A stretch of DNA of 64,000 nucleotides from contig NZ_JAATEM010000029.1 in NCBI RefSeq assembly GCF_012034205.1, positions 34,571 to 98,570 on the forward strand. Direction: 5' to 3'. This DNA is from Streptomyces composti (lineage in GTDB: Bacteria; Actinomycetota; Actinomycetes; Streptomycetales; Streptomycetaceae). Shown one piece after another: positions 26,642-38,430 of the stretch; position 1 is the stretch's first letter, and each line of letters opens with the position of its first letter. Both the position numbers and the translations under genes were made by a program. Below the pieces are notes generated by a model. The model saw only the letters and a list, made by a program, of their open reading frames with translations, ran no database searches and was not told the origin of the DNA.

Positions 26642-27847
26642 ATGGTGCCCATGGCCGCTGTACGTCTCCCCCGCCCGCACCGCTTCGACGTCTGGGCCGC
26701 GCTCGGCGGGCTGCTGGGCGGCCTCGTGCTGTGGGGGTTCGGGCTGGGCCTCAGGCACGACGACGACGCGATGGTGCAGTTCGCGGGCCGCGGGCCGATC
26801 CTGGTCCCGCTGGTCGTGATGGCCGGATGCGAACTGCTGCGCCGCAGCGCCCCGCGCGCCGGTCTGTGCCTGGGCACCCTGGCGCTGGCCGCCGACCAGC
26901 TCACCCAGGGCAGCATCGCCACGATCGTGATGTACACCGACCTGATGTACGCGGCCGTGCTCTACGGCCCGGCGTCCACCGCACGCCGCCTGCCCTGGGT
27001 CACCGGGCTGCTGTCCCTCACCGGGGTGCTGGTGCCGTACGCGGTGTGGCGGGAACCCGAGGCTCTGCTGATCGGCGTCGTGACGGCCGGAGTCGCCTTC
27101 GCCCCCGCCTCCACCGGTCTCATCGTGCGCAATCACCGCGAGGCCGCGGACGCGGCGCTGCTGCGCGCCGAACAGACCGCGCTGCTGGCCGAGATGGACC
27201 GCAGCCAGGCGGTGACCGCGGAACGCGCCCGGATGGCCCGGGAGTTGCACGACCTGGTCGCCAACCATCTGTCGGCCATCGCCATCCACTCCACGGCGGC
27301 GCTCTCCCTGGAGGACGAGCGCACCTCCCGCGAGGCGCTCTCGGTCATCCGGGAGAACAGCGTCCAGGGTCTGTCCGAGATGCGACGGCTGATCGGCATC
27401 CTGCGCGACGGCGCCCAGGACCGGGAACCGGCGGCCACCCCGACCCTGGACGGCCTCGCCGCCCTGGTGGAGGGCGCCCGCGCCAACGGTCTGGACGCCG
27501 CCCTGGACGCCGAGCACGAGGCGGTGCCCGCGCCGGTGGAGCTGGCCGCCTACCGGATCGTCCAGGAGTCCCTGACCAACGCCCTCAAGCACGGCGCGCC
27601 GGGGCGGGTCACGGTGTGGCTGCGGCAGCGGGACGGCACCCTGTCCCTGCGGGTGACCAGCCCCTACGGTGGCCGGGACGCGCCGCGCGCTCCCGGTTCC
27701 GGCGCCGGCCTGGTGGGCATGCGGGAGCGTGCGGCGCTGCTGCACGGCACCTTCGACGCGGGTCCCCAGGACGGCCCCGACGGCAAGGTGTGGGTGGTCC
27801 GCGCGGAGCTCCCCGTCCACGACATCGACCGAGGAGGCAGTGAATGA
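26642..27847 (+). CDS. chiS: ChiS, sensor histidine kinase of the chitinase system
   Basis: This is a 401-residue kinase of the NarX/DesK (HisKA_3) class. The N-terminal half (20-165) has about five to six membrane helices and no large external loop. A short coiled coil (170-195) leads to the phosphorylation motif ARMARELHDLVANHLS with His203. The ATPase lobe carries IVQESLTNALKHG (N box) and the G box GAGLVGMRERA. ChiS/ChiR control of a chitinase directly downstream is established in S. coelicolor; gene order here is the same, so I use those names. I start at the ATG at 26642; the next ATG at 26651 is also possible, and neither has a ribosome site, so the mRNA may be leaderless. The stop overlaps chiR. 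Confidence 0.88.
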   Translation: MVPMAAVRLPRPHRFDVWAALGGLLGGLVLWGFGLGLRHDDDAMVQFAGRGPILVPLVVMAGCELLRRSAPRAGLCLGTLALAADQLTQGSIATIVMYTDLMYAAVLYGPASTARRLPWVTGLLSLTGVLVPYAVWREPEALLIGVVTAGVAFAPASTGLIVRNHREAADAALLRAEQTALLAEMDRSQAVTAERARMARELHDLVANHLSAIAIHSTAALSLEDERTSREALSVIRENSVQGLSEMRRLIGILRDGAQDREPAATPTLDGLAALVEGARANGLDAALDAEHEAVPAPVELAAYRIVQESLTNALKHGAPGRVTVWLRQRDGTLSLRVTSPYGGRDAPRAPGSGAGLVGMRERAALLHGTFDAGPQDGPDGKVWVVRAELPVHDIDRGGSE

Positions 27848-28488
27848 TCCGGGTCCTGGTCGCCGAGGACCAGTCGGCGGTGCGCGCCGGGCTGGTGCTG
27901 ATCCTGCGCAGCGCCCCCGACATCGAGGTGGTCGGCGAGGCGGACGACGGCGCGCGGGCGGTGGAGCTGGCCCGGGAGCTGCGGCCGGATCTGGTGCTGA
28001 TGGATGTCCAGATGCCGCGCATGGACGGGGTGTCGGCGACCCGGCAGGTGGTCGGGGAGGGCCTGGCCGATGTGCTGGTGCTGACCACGTTCGACCTGGA
28101 CGAGTACGTCTTCGGCGCGCTCCGGGCGGGGGCCGCCGGGTTCCTGCTGAAGAACACCGAGGCGAAGGACCTGATCGAGGCGGTGCGCACGGTGGCGCGC
28201 GGCGAGGGGATCGTCGCCCCCGCGGTCACCCGCCGGCTGATCGCCGAGTTCGCGGCGACGCCCGCGGCGCGGGAGCCGTCCGTCGATCCGGCGCTCCTCG
28301 AGTCGCTGACGCGGCGTGAGCGGGAGGTGCTGTCCTGCCTGGGGGAGGGTCTGTCCAACGCGGATGTGGCGGTGCGTCTGGACATGGCGGAGGCGACGGT
28401 GAAGACGCACGTCAGCCGTCTGCTGAACAAGCTGGGGCTGCGCAGCCGGGTGCAAGCGGCGGTTCTCGCACAGGAGTTGGGGATCTGA
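27844..28488 (+). CDS. chiR: ChiR, NarL/LuxR-type response regulator of the chitinase gene
   Basis: This is a 214-residue regulator. The receiver (1-125) has VAEDQ at 6-10, Asp54 in LVLMDVQMPRMDG, Thr in VLTTFD and Lys in FLLKN. The LuxR-type helix-turn-helix (about 148-207) reads LTRREREVLSCLGEGLSNAD and then EATVKTHVSRLLNKLGL. The start overlaps the chiS stop as ATGA. The chitinase gene begins 135 bp downstream, with a repeat-bearing promoter in between. By analogy with S. coelicolor, ChiR activates chiC in response to chitin. Confidence 0.93.
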   Translation: MIRVLVAEDQSAVRAGLVLILRSAPDIEVVGEADDGARAVELARELRPDLVLMDVQMPRMDGVSATRQVVGEGLADVLVLTTFDLDEYVFGALRAGAAGFLLKNTEAKDLIEAVRTVARGEGIVAPAVTRRLIAEFAATPAAREPSVDPALLESLTRREREVLSCLGEGLSNADVAVRLDMAEATVKTHVSRLLNKLGLRSRVQAAVLAQELGI

Positions 28489-28516
28489 AGCGGGCGGCGG
28501 GCGCCGCATTCCAGAG

Positions 28517-28558
28517 TGGTCCAGACCTATTGACCGCTGGTCCAGACCTTTCTATTCT
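28517..28558 (+). promoter_or_regulatory. Chitinase promoter with paired tggtccagacct repeats
   Basis: Two perfect 12-bp direct repeats tggtccagacct lie at 28517-28528 and 28538-28549, 21 bp (two turns) apart. They interleave with a near-ideal promoter: TTGACC (28530-28535), 17-bp spacer, TATTCT (28553-28558). This is the classical Streptomyces chitinase promoter. The repeats resemble the DasR-responsive element and are also implicated in ChiR control. Confidence 0.9.
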
Positions 28559-28623
28559 CGCGGCACTGCGGGCGTGAAGGCTCAGTCATGCCCCCACCAC
28601 ACTCCCCATAAAGGAGGCGCACG

Positions 28624-30447
<1,824 letters not shown>

Positions 30448-30465
30448 ATCTCAGGGCTACAGGCC

Positions 30466-30912
30466 CTAAGCGACATTGACGCGCTGACCGGGCGGGGCTG
30501 CTTCGAGCCACGCGAGGAATCCGGTCAGCGCGTCTTCGCTCATCGCCAGTTCGAGCCGGGTGCCGCGATGCAGACAGGCGAGGATCACCGCGTCCGACAG
30601 CAGCGCCAGCTCCTCCTCGCCCTCGGGGAGCCGGCGGCCGGCCACCTCGATCGCGGAGCGCTCCAGGATGCGGCGCGGGCGGGGGGCGTAGGAGAAGACC
30701 CGGAACCACTCGACCCGGTCCCCGTTGTAGCGGGCCACGCCGTAGGCCCAGCCTTTGCCGCTGCCGTCGCCGGCCTCGGGGGCGTTCCAGCGCAGGCTGC
30801 AGTCGAAGGTGCCGCCGGATCGCTGGATCAGCCGGCGGCGCAGGCCGAAGACGAAGAGGCCCACCACCACGAGGGCCACGACGATTCCGCACACAGTCAG
30901 AGCGAGGATCAT
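30466..30912 (-). CDS. DUF2550 family membrane-anchored protein
   Basis: This is a 148-residue protein. Residues 3-23 form one transmembrane helix, followed by basic residues (GLRRRLIQR) marking the cytoplasmic side. The soluble domain contains GTFDCSLRW, GWAYGVARYNGDRVEWFRVFS and a C-terminal LAMSEDALTGFLAWLEAAPPG. DUF2550 genes typically sit just after the ATP synthase operon in actinobacteria, as here; the function is not known. The ATG at 30912 is preferred over the GTG at 30918 because of its nine-base spacing to gaggagg. Confidence 0.88.
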   Translation of the reverse strand: MILALTVCGIVVALVVVGLFVFGLRRRLIQRSGGTFDCSLRWNAPEAGDGSGKGWAYGVARYNGDRVEWFRVFSYAPRPRRILERSAIEVAGRRLPEGEEELALLSDAVILACLHRGTRLELAMSEDALTGFLAWLEAAPPGQRVNVA

Positions 30913-30969
30913 CGACACCGACCTCCTCGTCTGCCTAGGTTACGGAACGTAAAAATCATCCATATCTGC

Positions 30970-31017
30970 CTCAGCCGCGGCCGGCTCCGGATCACTCCGG
31001 TGCCGACCGCGGCTGAG
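30970..31017 (-). terminator. Terminator of the ATP synthase operon
   Basis: A perfect 11-bp outer stem (ctcagccgcgg at 30970-30980 with ccgcggctgag at 31007-31017) encloses an inner ccgga/tccgg stem. On the minus strand it is followed by a ttttt run about 15 bases on. It separates atpC from the DUF2550 gene. Confidence 0.75.
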
Positions 31018-31040
31018 TTACGTCATGACACCTCGCGGTG

Positions 31041-31418
31041 TCAGCGCGCCGCCGTAGCCGCGCGCAGCCGGACGTCCGCGCGGCGCTGGGCCTCCGCGTC
31101 GTCCTCCGCCTTCGCACGGGCCAGCTCCTGCTCCGCGCGCTGGACGTCGATCTCCTCCGCCAGCTCGGCGATCTCGGCCAGCAGCGACAGCTTGTTGTCC
31201 GCGAACGAGATGAAACCGCCGTGCACCGCGGCGACGACCGTCCCACCGTCACTCGTACGGATGGTCACCGGGCCCGACTCCAGCACACCGAGCAGCGGCT
31301 GGTGACCGGGCATGACGCCGATGTCGCCGGACGTGGTGCGCGCGACGACCAGGGTGGCCTCGCCGGACCAGACCTCTCGGTCGGCCGCGACCAGCGCGAC
31401 GTGCAGCTCAGCAGCCAA
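31041..31418 (-). CDS. atpC: F1Fo ATP synthase subunit epsilon
   Basis: This is the 125-residue epsilon subunit, which joins the rotor to the c-ring and can inhibit ATP hydrolysis. The beta-sandwich domain (1-85) includes MPGHQPLLGVLESGPV, the family hallmark. The C-terminal helical part (90-125) is rich in Ala/Glu/Arg. I choose a TTG start at 31418 (AAELHVALVAADREVW), as aggag lies five bases upstream. It is the last gene of the atp operon, ending just before a strong terminator. Confidence 0.94.
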   Translation of the reverse strand: MAAELHVALVAADREVWSGEATLVVARTTSGDIGVMPGHQPLLGVLESGPVTIRTSDGGTVVAAVHGGFISFADNKLSLLAEIAELAEEIDVQRAEQELARAKAEDDAEAQRRADVRLRAATAAR

Positions 31419-31436
31419 GGTGGCTCCTCGGGTCAC

Positions 31437-31458
31437 CACCCGGCGGGACTGCCGGGTG
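31437..31458 (-). other. Hairpin between atpD and atpC
   Basis: cacccggc-type 8-bp arms with a gggact loop lie in the 131-bp atpD-atpC gap. There is no T run, so it is more likely an RNA processing or stability element than a terminator. Confidence 0.4.
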
Positions 31459-31549
31459 TTGGTTACAAGTCTAAGGGGCGTGACCGAGGGGGCGGGACGC
31501 GCCCGCCCCCTCAGGTGTGAACCTCAGGGGTTCACGGTGAGCTCGGTGC

Positions 31550-32986
<1,437 letters not shown>

Positions 32987-33904
32987 TTATCGGTCACTCC
33001 CCGCGGTCGCGTCGGCCAGGGCACTGGCGCCACCGACGATCTCGCTGATTTCCTGGGTGATTTCGGCCTGGCGGGCCTGGTTGGCAAGCCGGGTGAGAGT
33101 CTCGATGAGCTCGCCCGCGTTGTCGGTGGCCGACTTCATCGCGCGCCGCGTGGCGGCGTGCTTCGAAGCGGCCGACTGGAGCAGTGCGTTGTACACACGG
33201 CTCTCCACATAGCGCGGCAGCAGGGCGTCGAGGACGTCCTCCGCCGAGGGCTCGAAGTCGTACAGCGGCAGGATCTCGCCCTTCGGAGCGGCCTCCGCGG
33301 CGGCCTCGTCGAGGCGCAGCGGAAGCATCCGGGAGTCGACCGCCGTCTGCGTCATCATCGAGACGAACTCGGTGTAGACGATGTGGAGCTCGTCCACGCC
33401 GCCGTCCGCCGCGCCCTTCTCGATGGCCTCGATCAGCGGAGCCGCGACCTTCTTGGCGTCCGCGTACGAGGGGTCGTCGGTGAAGCCCGTGAACGACTCC
33501 GCGATCGTGCGCTCACGGAAGTTGTAGTGGGCGACACCGCGCCGGCCGACGATGTACGTGTCGACCTGCTTGCCCTCGCGCTCCAGGCGCTCGGTCAGCT
33601 GCTCCGCCGCCTTGATGGCGTTGGCGTTGAAGGCGCCGGCCAGGCCGCGGTCGCTCGTGAGGAGCAGGACAGCGGCACGGGTCGGGTTCTCCGCCTCCGT
33701 GGTCAGCGGGTGCTTGGTGTTCGAACCGGTACCGACCGCCGTGACCGCGCGGGTGAGCTCCCGCGCGTACGGCGTGGAGGCCGCCACCTTGCGCTGCGCC
33801 TTGACGACGCGCGAGGCGGCGATCATCTCCATCGCCTTCGTGATCTTCTTGGTCGCGGTGACGGATCGGATGCGACGCTTGTAGACCCGGAGCTGGGCTC
33901 CCAT
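32987..33904 (-). CDS. atpG: F1Fo ATP synthase subunit gamma
   Basis: This is the 305-residue central-stalk subunit. Long N- and C-terminal helices form the rotor coiled coil: GAQLRVYKRRIRSVTATKKI at the start and IETLTRLANQARQAEITQEI near the end. The Rossmann-like middle includes LLLTSDRGLAGAFNANAIK. An actinobacterial insertion, PKGEILPLYDFEPSAEDV, is present around 215-232. The stop codon abuts the atpD start. Confidence 0.96.
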   Translation of the reverse strand: MGAQLRVYKRRIRSVTATKKITKAMEMIAASRVVKAQRKVAASTPYARELTRAVTAVGTGSNTKHPLTTEAENPTRAAVLLLTSDRGLAGAFNANAIKAAEQLTERLEREGKQVDTYIVGRRGVAHYNFRERTIAESFTGFTDDPSYADAKKVAAPLIEAIEKGAADGGVDELHIVYTEFVSMMTQTAVDSRMLPLRLDEAAAEAAPKGEILPLYDFEPSAEDVLDALLPRYVESRVYNALLQSAASKHAATRRAMKSATDNAGELIETLTRLANQARQAEITQEISEIVGGASALADATAGSDR

Positions 33905-33925
33905 GAGTCAGGTCCCTTCCTTACG

Positions 33926-35533
33926 TCACTTGGAGGCGCTGGTCGCCTTCGGGGCGGCGGGAGCGTCCTCACCGAGCAGCTTGCCGTCGCTCGTCTCGAA
34001 CTGCTTCTTGAACTCGGCGATGGCGTCGGCAACGGCCTGCAGGGTGTCGTCCGACATCTTGCCGCCCTCCTTGATGGAGGTCATCAGACCCTGCTCCTTG
34101 CGGTGCAGGTACTCCAGCATCTCCTTCTCGAAGCGCCGGATGTCGGCGACCGGCACGTCGTCCATCTTGCCGGTGGTGCCGGCCCAGACGGAGACGACCT
34201 GGTCCTCGGTGGCCATCGGCTGGTACTGGTCCTGCTTGAGCAGCTCGACCATGCGCTGACCGCGCTCCAGCTGGGCCTTGGAGGCCGCGTCCAGGTCGGA
34301 ACCGAAGGCGGCGAAGGCCTCCAGCTCACGGAACTGGGCGAGGTCCACGCGCAGACGGCCGGAGACCTGCTTCATCGCCTTGTGCTGGGCGGAACCACCG
34401 ACTCGGGAGACGGAGATACCGACGTTCAGCGCGGGGCGCTGACCGGCGTTGAACAGGTCCGACTCCAGGAAGCACTGGCCGTCGGTGATGGAGATGACGT
34501 TGGTCGGGATGAACGCCGAGACGTCGTTGGCCTTGGTCTCGACGATCGGCAGACCGGTCATCGAGCCGGCGCCCATGTCGTCGGAGAGCTTGGCGCAGCG
34601 CTCCAGCAGGCGGGAGTGCAGGTAGAAGACGTCGCCCGGGTAGGCCTCGCGGCCCGGCGGACGGCGCAGCAGCAGCGACACGGCACGGTAGGCGTCGGCC
34701 TGCTTCGACAGGTCGTCGAAGACGATCAGGACGTGCTTGCCCTGGTACATCCAGTGCTGGCCGATGGCGGAACCGGTGTAGGGCGCCAGGTACTTGAAGC
34801 CCGCCGGGTCGGACGCCGGGGCGGCGACGATGGTCGTGTACTCGAGGGCGCCGTTCTCCTCCAGCGCGCGGCGGACCGACGCGATGGTGGAGCCCTTCTG
34901 GCCGATGGCGACGTAGATGCAGCGGACCTGCTTCTTCGGGTCGCCGGAGCGCCAGTTGTCCCGCTGGTTGATGATCGTGTCCACGGCCAGCGCGGTCTTG
35001 CCGGTCTGGCGGTCACCGATGATCAGCTGACGCTGACCACGGCCGATCGGGGTCATGGCGTCGACGGCCTTGTAGCCGGTCTCCATCGGCTCGTGCACCG
35101 ACTTGCGCTGCATGACCGTGGGGGCCTGCAGCTCGAGGGCACGGCGGCCCTCGGTCTCGATCTCGCCGAGGCCGTCGATCGGGTTGCCGAGCGGGTCGAC
35201 CACTCGGCCGAGGTAGCCCTCGCCGACCGGGACGGACAGAACCTCGCCGGTACGGGTGACCGACTGGCCCTCCTCGATGCCGCTGAACTCACCGAGGACG
35301 ATCGCACCGATCTCGCGCTCCTCGAGGTTGAGGGCGAGGCCGAGGGTGCCGTCCTCGAACTTCAGCAGCTCGTTGGCCATGGCCGAGGGCAGGCCCTCGA
35401 CCTTCGCGATGCCGTCGCCGGCCAGGGTGACCGTACCGACCTCCTCGCGCGAGGCCGCGTCCGGCTTGTACGACTGGACGAAGTTCTCCAGCGCGTCCCG
35501 GATCTCCTCCGGCCGGATCGTGAGCTCCGCCAT
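33926..35533 (-). CDS. atpA: F1Fo ATP synthase subunit alpha
   Basis: This is the 535-residue non-catalytic nucleotide-binding subunit. The start at 35533 (MAELTIRPEEIRDAL) has aggga six bases upstream; the longer frame to 35626 runs through hairpins and is not credible. The P-loop is GDRQTGKTAL (about 172-181). Other alpha features are RCIYVAIGQKGSTIA, the arginine-finger region ISVSRVGGSAQHKAMK, and a C-terminal extension rich in Ala/Lys typical of actinobacteria. A 138-bp gap with two hairpins separates it from atpH. Confidence 0.97.
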   Translation of the reverse strand: MAELTIRPEEIRDALENFVQSYKPDAASREEVGTVTLAGDGIAKVEGLPSAMANELLKFEDGTLGLALNLEEREIGAIVLGEFSGIEEGQSVTRTGEVLSVPVGEGYLGRVVDPLGNPIDGLGEIETEGRRALELQAPTVMQRKSVHEPMETGYKAVDAMTPIGRGQRQLIIGDRQTGKTALAVDTIINQRDNWRSGDPKKQVRCIYVAIGQKGSTIASVRRALEENGALEYTTIVAAPASDPAGFKYLAPYTGSAIGQHWMYQGKHVLIVFDDLSKQADAYRAVSLLLRRPPGREAYPGDVFYLHSRLLERCAKLSDDMGAGSMTGLPIVETKANDVSAFIPTNVISITDGQCFLESDLFNAGQRPALNVGISVSRVGGSAQHKAMKQVSGRLRVDLAQFRELEAFAAFGSDLDAASKAQLERGQRMVELLKQDQYQPMATEDQVVSVWAGTTGKMDDVPVADIRRFEKEMLEYLHRKEQGLMTSIKEGGKMSDDTLQAVADAIAEFKKQFETSDGKLLGEDAPAAPKATSASK

Positions 35534-35574
35534 CTGAGTTCCCTGCTCTCCTTGTTGGGCCCGAAGTTTCACTT

Positions 35575-35637
35575 TGGGGGGATGGGGACTCCCCCCAACA
35601 GGAGGTGAATCCTCTGCACGGCCCAACCAGGGCCGTA
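35575..35637 (-). other. Two intercistronic hairpins between atpH and atpA
   Basis: The first is a perfect 9-bp stem, ttgggggga (35575-35583) with tccccccaa (35591-35599), loop 7 nt. The second is acggccc (35619-35625) with gggccgt (35631-35637), loop 5 nt. They stand in the 138-bp gap before the alpha gene, where extra stability or processing could help give three alpha per delta. Confidence 0.6.
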
Positions 35638-35671
35638 GGTACGTACTGCGTTCGTTGCTATGAAATTGCTG

Positions 35672-36487
35672 CTAGCCGGCCAGGCGGCGGCTCGCGTCTT
35701 CCAGCCGGTCCGCGATGGAGCCGTTGATGACCTCGTCGCCGATCTGCACCCGGATCCCGCCGATGACCGAGGGGTCCACGTCCAGGTTGAGGTGCATCTG
35801 GCGGCCGTAGAGCTTCGCCAGGGCGGCGCCCAGACGCTGCTTCTGCGACTCGCTCAGCGGCACCGCGGAGGTGACCACGGCCACCATGCGGTTACGGCGG
35901 TCGGCGGCGAGCTTGGACAGGGACTCCAGTCCCGACTCCAGGCTACGTCCCCGCGGCGCGGTCACAAGACGCGTCACCAGTCGCTCGGTGACCTGGTCCG
36001 CCCGCCCGCCGAGCAGCCTGCGCAGCAGCTCGGTCTTGGCGGACGCGGTCGCCTTGCGGTCGGTCAGCGCGGCGCGCAGCTCGGTGCTGCCGGAGACGAT
36101 CCGGCCGAACCGGAACAGCTCGTCCTCGACGCTGTCGAGCGTGCCGGCCTGCTGGGCGGAGGTGAGGTCGGCGAGGTCCGCCAGCTCCTCCAGCGCGTCC
36201 ACCAGGTCGCGGGACTGCGACCAGCGGGAACGCACCATGCCGGCCACCAGGTCCACGGCCGGGCCGCTGACCTGCGAGCCGAGCAGGCGCTGGGCCAGCT
36301 CCGCCTTGGCCTCACCGTCCTGCGCCGGGTCGGTGAGGACCCGACGCAGCGACACCTCGCGGTCGAGCAGCGCGGTGACGGCGGCCAGCTCGTCGGCGAG
36401 CGTCGCTGCGTCGACGGCCTTGCTGTCCGTCAGCGCGTCGAGACGCTCACGTGCGGCTGCCAGGGCCTCGCGGCTCGCTCCGTTCAT
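35672..36487 (-). CDS. atpH: F1Fo ATP synthase subunit delta
   Basis: This is the 271-residue peripheral-stalk delta subunit. It is about 90 residues longer than the E. coli protein, as is normal in actinobacteria. The N-terminal helical bundle runs from SREALAAARERLDAL. The C-terminal conserved part contains VVTSAVPLSESQKQRLGAAL and PSVIGGIRVQIGDEVINGSI, the diagnostic OSCP/delta signature. The start overlaps the atpF stop as ATGA, so b and delta are coupled, fitting their contact in the stator. Confidence 0.95.
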   Translation of the reverse strand: MNGASREALAAARERLDALTDSKAVDAATLADELAAVTALLDREVSLRRVLTDPAQDGEAKAELAQRLLGSQVSGPAVDLVAGMVRSRWSQSRDLVDALEELADLADLTSAQQAGTLDSVEDELFRFGRIVSGSTELRAALTDRKATASAKTELLRRLLGGRADQVTERLVTRLVTAPRGRSLESGLESLSKLAADRRNRMVAVVTSAVPLSESQKQRLGAALAKLYGRQMHLNLDVDPSVIGGIRVQIGDEVINGSIADRLEDASRRLAG

Positions 36488-37032
36488 CGTGCGGCCTCAG
36501 CCTTCTGGTCGAGCTCGTCCAGGAAGCGGTCGATCACGCGGCTCTGCCGGGCGTGGTCCTCGAGGGACTCGCCGACGAGCTTGCCGGCCAGTTCGGTGGC
36601 CAGCTTGCCGACGTCCTGACGCAGCGCGGACGCGGCGGCCTTGCGGTCGGCCTCGATCTGGGCGTGACCGGCAGCGATGATCTCCTCGCGCTGCCGCTGG
36701 CCCTCGGCACGCATCTCGGCGATGAGTGCGGCACCCTGCTCCTGCGCCTCCTGGCGCAGACGCGCGGCCTCGTGCCGGGCCTCGGCGAGCTGTGCCTTGT
36801 ACTGCTCAAGGACGCTCTGGGCCTCGACCTTCATGGCCTCGGCCTCTTCGATACCGCCTTCGATCGCCGCCCGGCGCTCCTCCAGAACCTTGTTGATGTT
36901 CGGGAGCAGCTTCTTCCAGAAGAAGAAGAAGACGATGGCGAAGGCGATGGTGCCGACGAGCAGCTCGGGGCCCGGAGGAATGAGCGGGTTCTGCTTCTCC
37001 TCCGCCGCCAGCTGTACCAGGTTGGCGATCAC
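36484..37032 (-). CDS. atpF: F1Fo ATP synthase subunit b
   Basis: This is the 182-residue stator b subunit. One membrane helix lies at about 25-43 (LLVGTIAFAIVFFFFWKKLL), and the rest is a charged amphipathic coiled coil (KVLEERRAAIEGGIEEAEAM onward) that forms the peripheral stalk. The coil ends in the delta-binding segment LDELDQKAEAAR. It lies 41 bp after atpE and overlaps atpH by four bases. Confidence 0.96.
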   Translation of the reverse strand: MIANLVQLAAEEKQNPLIPPGPELLVGTIAFAIVFFFFWKKLLPNINKVLEERRAAIEGGIEEAEAMKVEAQSVLEQYKAQLAEARHEAARLRQEAQEQGAALIAEMRAEGQRQREEIIAAGHAQIEADRKAAASALRQDVGKLATELAGKLVGESLEDHARQSRVIDRFLDELDQKAEAAR

Positions 37033-37073
37033 ATCAGTGCCTTTCGTCGAAAGGTTTGGCTCGTCGGCGTTCG

Positions 37074-37307
37074 TCAGTTGTAGACGAACGGCATGACGAT
37101 GCCGATGAGGGCGAGCGCCTCACAGAAGGCGAAGCCGAGGATCTGGTTGGCACGGATCAGGCCGGCGGCCTCGGGCTGGCGGGCGAGCGCCTGGGTGCCG
37201 TTACCGAAGATGATGCCGACGCCGACACCCGGGCCGATGGCGGCGAGGCCGTAGCCGACGGAACCGATGTTGCCTTCGAGGGCGGCGAGGGTCTCCATGG
37301 CAGCCAT
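37074..37307 (-). CDS. atpE: F1Fo ATP synthase subunit c
   Basis: This is the 77-residue proteolipid of the rotor ring. Two hydrophobic hairpin helices (about 14-37 and 52-75) are joined by the polar loop ARQPEA (42-47) that contacts gamma and epsilon. Proton-carrying Glu63 is in FCEALAL. A Gly-rich GPGVGVGIIFG packs the inner helix. It follows atpB by 79 bp. The residue set gives no sign of Na+ coupling (no Gln/Thr ligand set seen). Confidence 0.96.
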   Translation of the reverse strand: MAAMETLAALEGNIGSVGYGLAAIGPGVGVGIIFGNGTQALARQPEAAGLIRANQILGFAFCEALALIGIVMPFVYN

Positions 37308-37386
37308 GCTGATTCTTCCTTCTCTTTCTCGGACCGGCGGGGGTTGGCCACCGGACGTTCTTGGGGGCTTGTGGTGCGGGGGAGGC

Positions 37387-38205
37387 TCAGTGGTGCTCGG
37401 CGAGCGCGCCCTGGATGTACGAGCAGGCCAGCAGCACGAAGACGTACGCCTGGACGGCCTGAACGAAAAGTTCGAACATGATCATGACCATGGTCATGAC
37501 GAAGGAGACGCCGGCCGCGGGGATCATCCAGCTGTTCAGCAGGTACCAGGAGGCGACCGTGAACATCACCAGCATGAGGTGACCGGCGAACATGTTGGCG
37601 AACAGTCGCACGGCGTGGGTGAACGGCCGGACCAGCAGGTTCGAGAAGAACTCGATGATCATGACCAGCGGCAGCACCGCGCCCAGCGACTTGTCGTAGC
37701 CGGTCACGTTCTTGAAGAAGCCGACGAAGCCGTGCCGCTTGAAGGTCAGCCCCACCCAGACCAGCCAGACGATCGCCGCGAGCACCATCGGGTAGGCGAT
37801 GATCGACGACACCGGGAACTGGGCCAGCGGGATCACGGACCAGATGTTCATGACCCAGATGAAGAAGAACAGCGAGACCATGAAGGGGACGTACTTCTCG
37901 CCCTCCTTCTTGCCGAGCGTCTCGTAGACGATGCCGCGTCGGACGAAGTCGTAACCGGCCTCACCGATCATCTGCAGCTTGCCCGGCACCACCTTCGCCT
38001 TGCCGAACGCCGCGTAGAAGAAGCTGACGACGACGGCGGTGGTGATGATGGCGAGCAGCATCACCTTGTTGAACTCGATCCCACCGACAGTGGCGATCGG
38101 CTTGAAGAGGAACGAGTGCAGGCCCGGAGCCGGAAAGCCACACCCGTTGTCGGACATGATCCGACAGCTCCAGTCAAAGGCGAGCTGGGTCTGGTCAGCA
38201 CTCAC
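37387..38205 (-). CDS. atpB: F1Fo ATP synthase subunit a
   Basis: This is the 272-residue proton-channel subunit. I use the GTG at 38205 (MSADQTQLAFDW), since aaggag sits six bases upstream; an in-frame TTG at 38241 has no site. It has six membrane segments. The essential Arg is in NLLVRPFTHAVRLFANMFAGH, in the fourth helix region, and a Glu/Gln-rich last helix reads MFELFVQAVQAYVFVLL. It lies 225 bp after atpI; a TATCGT hexamer on the minus strand (complement of 38387-38392) might be an internal -10. Confidence 0.96.
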   Translation of the reverse strand: MSADQTQLAFDWSCRIMSDNGCGFPAPGLHSFLFKPIATVGGIEFNKVMLLAIITTAVVVSFFYAAFGKAKVVPGKLQMIGEAGYDFVRRGIVYETLGKKEGEKYVPFMVSLFFFIWVMNIWSVIPLAQFPVSSIIAYPMVLAAIVWLVWVGLTFKRHGFVGFFKNVTGYDKSLGAVLPLVMIIEFFSNLLVRPFTHAVRLFANMFAGHLMLVMFTVASWYLLNSWMIPAAGVSFVMTMVMIMFELFVQAVQAYVFVLLACSYIQGALAEHH

Positions 38206-38430
38206 CGCGGGCTCCTTCGGCGTGACGCATAGGTACGGCAACCTCGTTGTGTCGGCGCGGCGCGCAGCCGCGGATCGGCACCGGACAGGTGTTACGGATG
38301 TGGGGGCGGCTGGGGGGCAACAAGCCTCGCGATGTAGCAGGCGTCAGCTCGGATGCCCGCGCCCGCGATGCCGCAGTTGGCACCGGACGATAGCAGGATC
38401 TCTCACGCGTCTTTATCCCGGGCCTACCTC

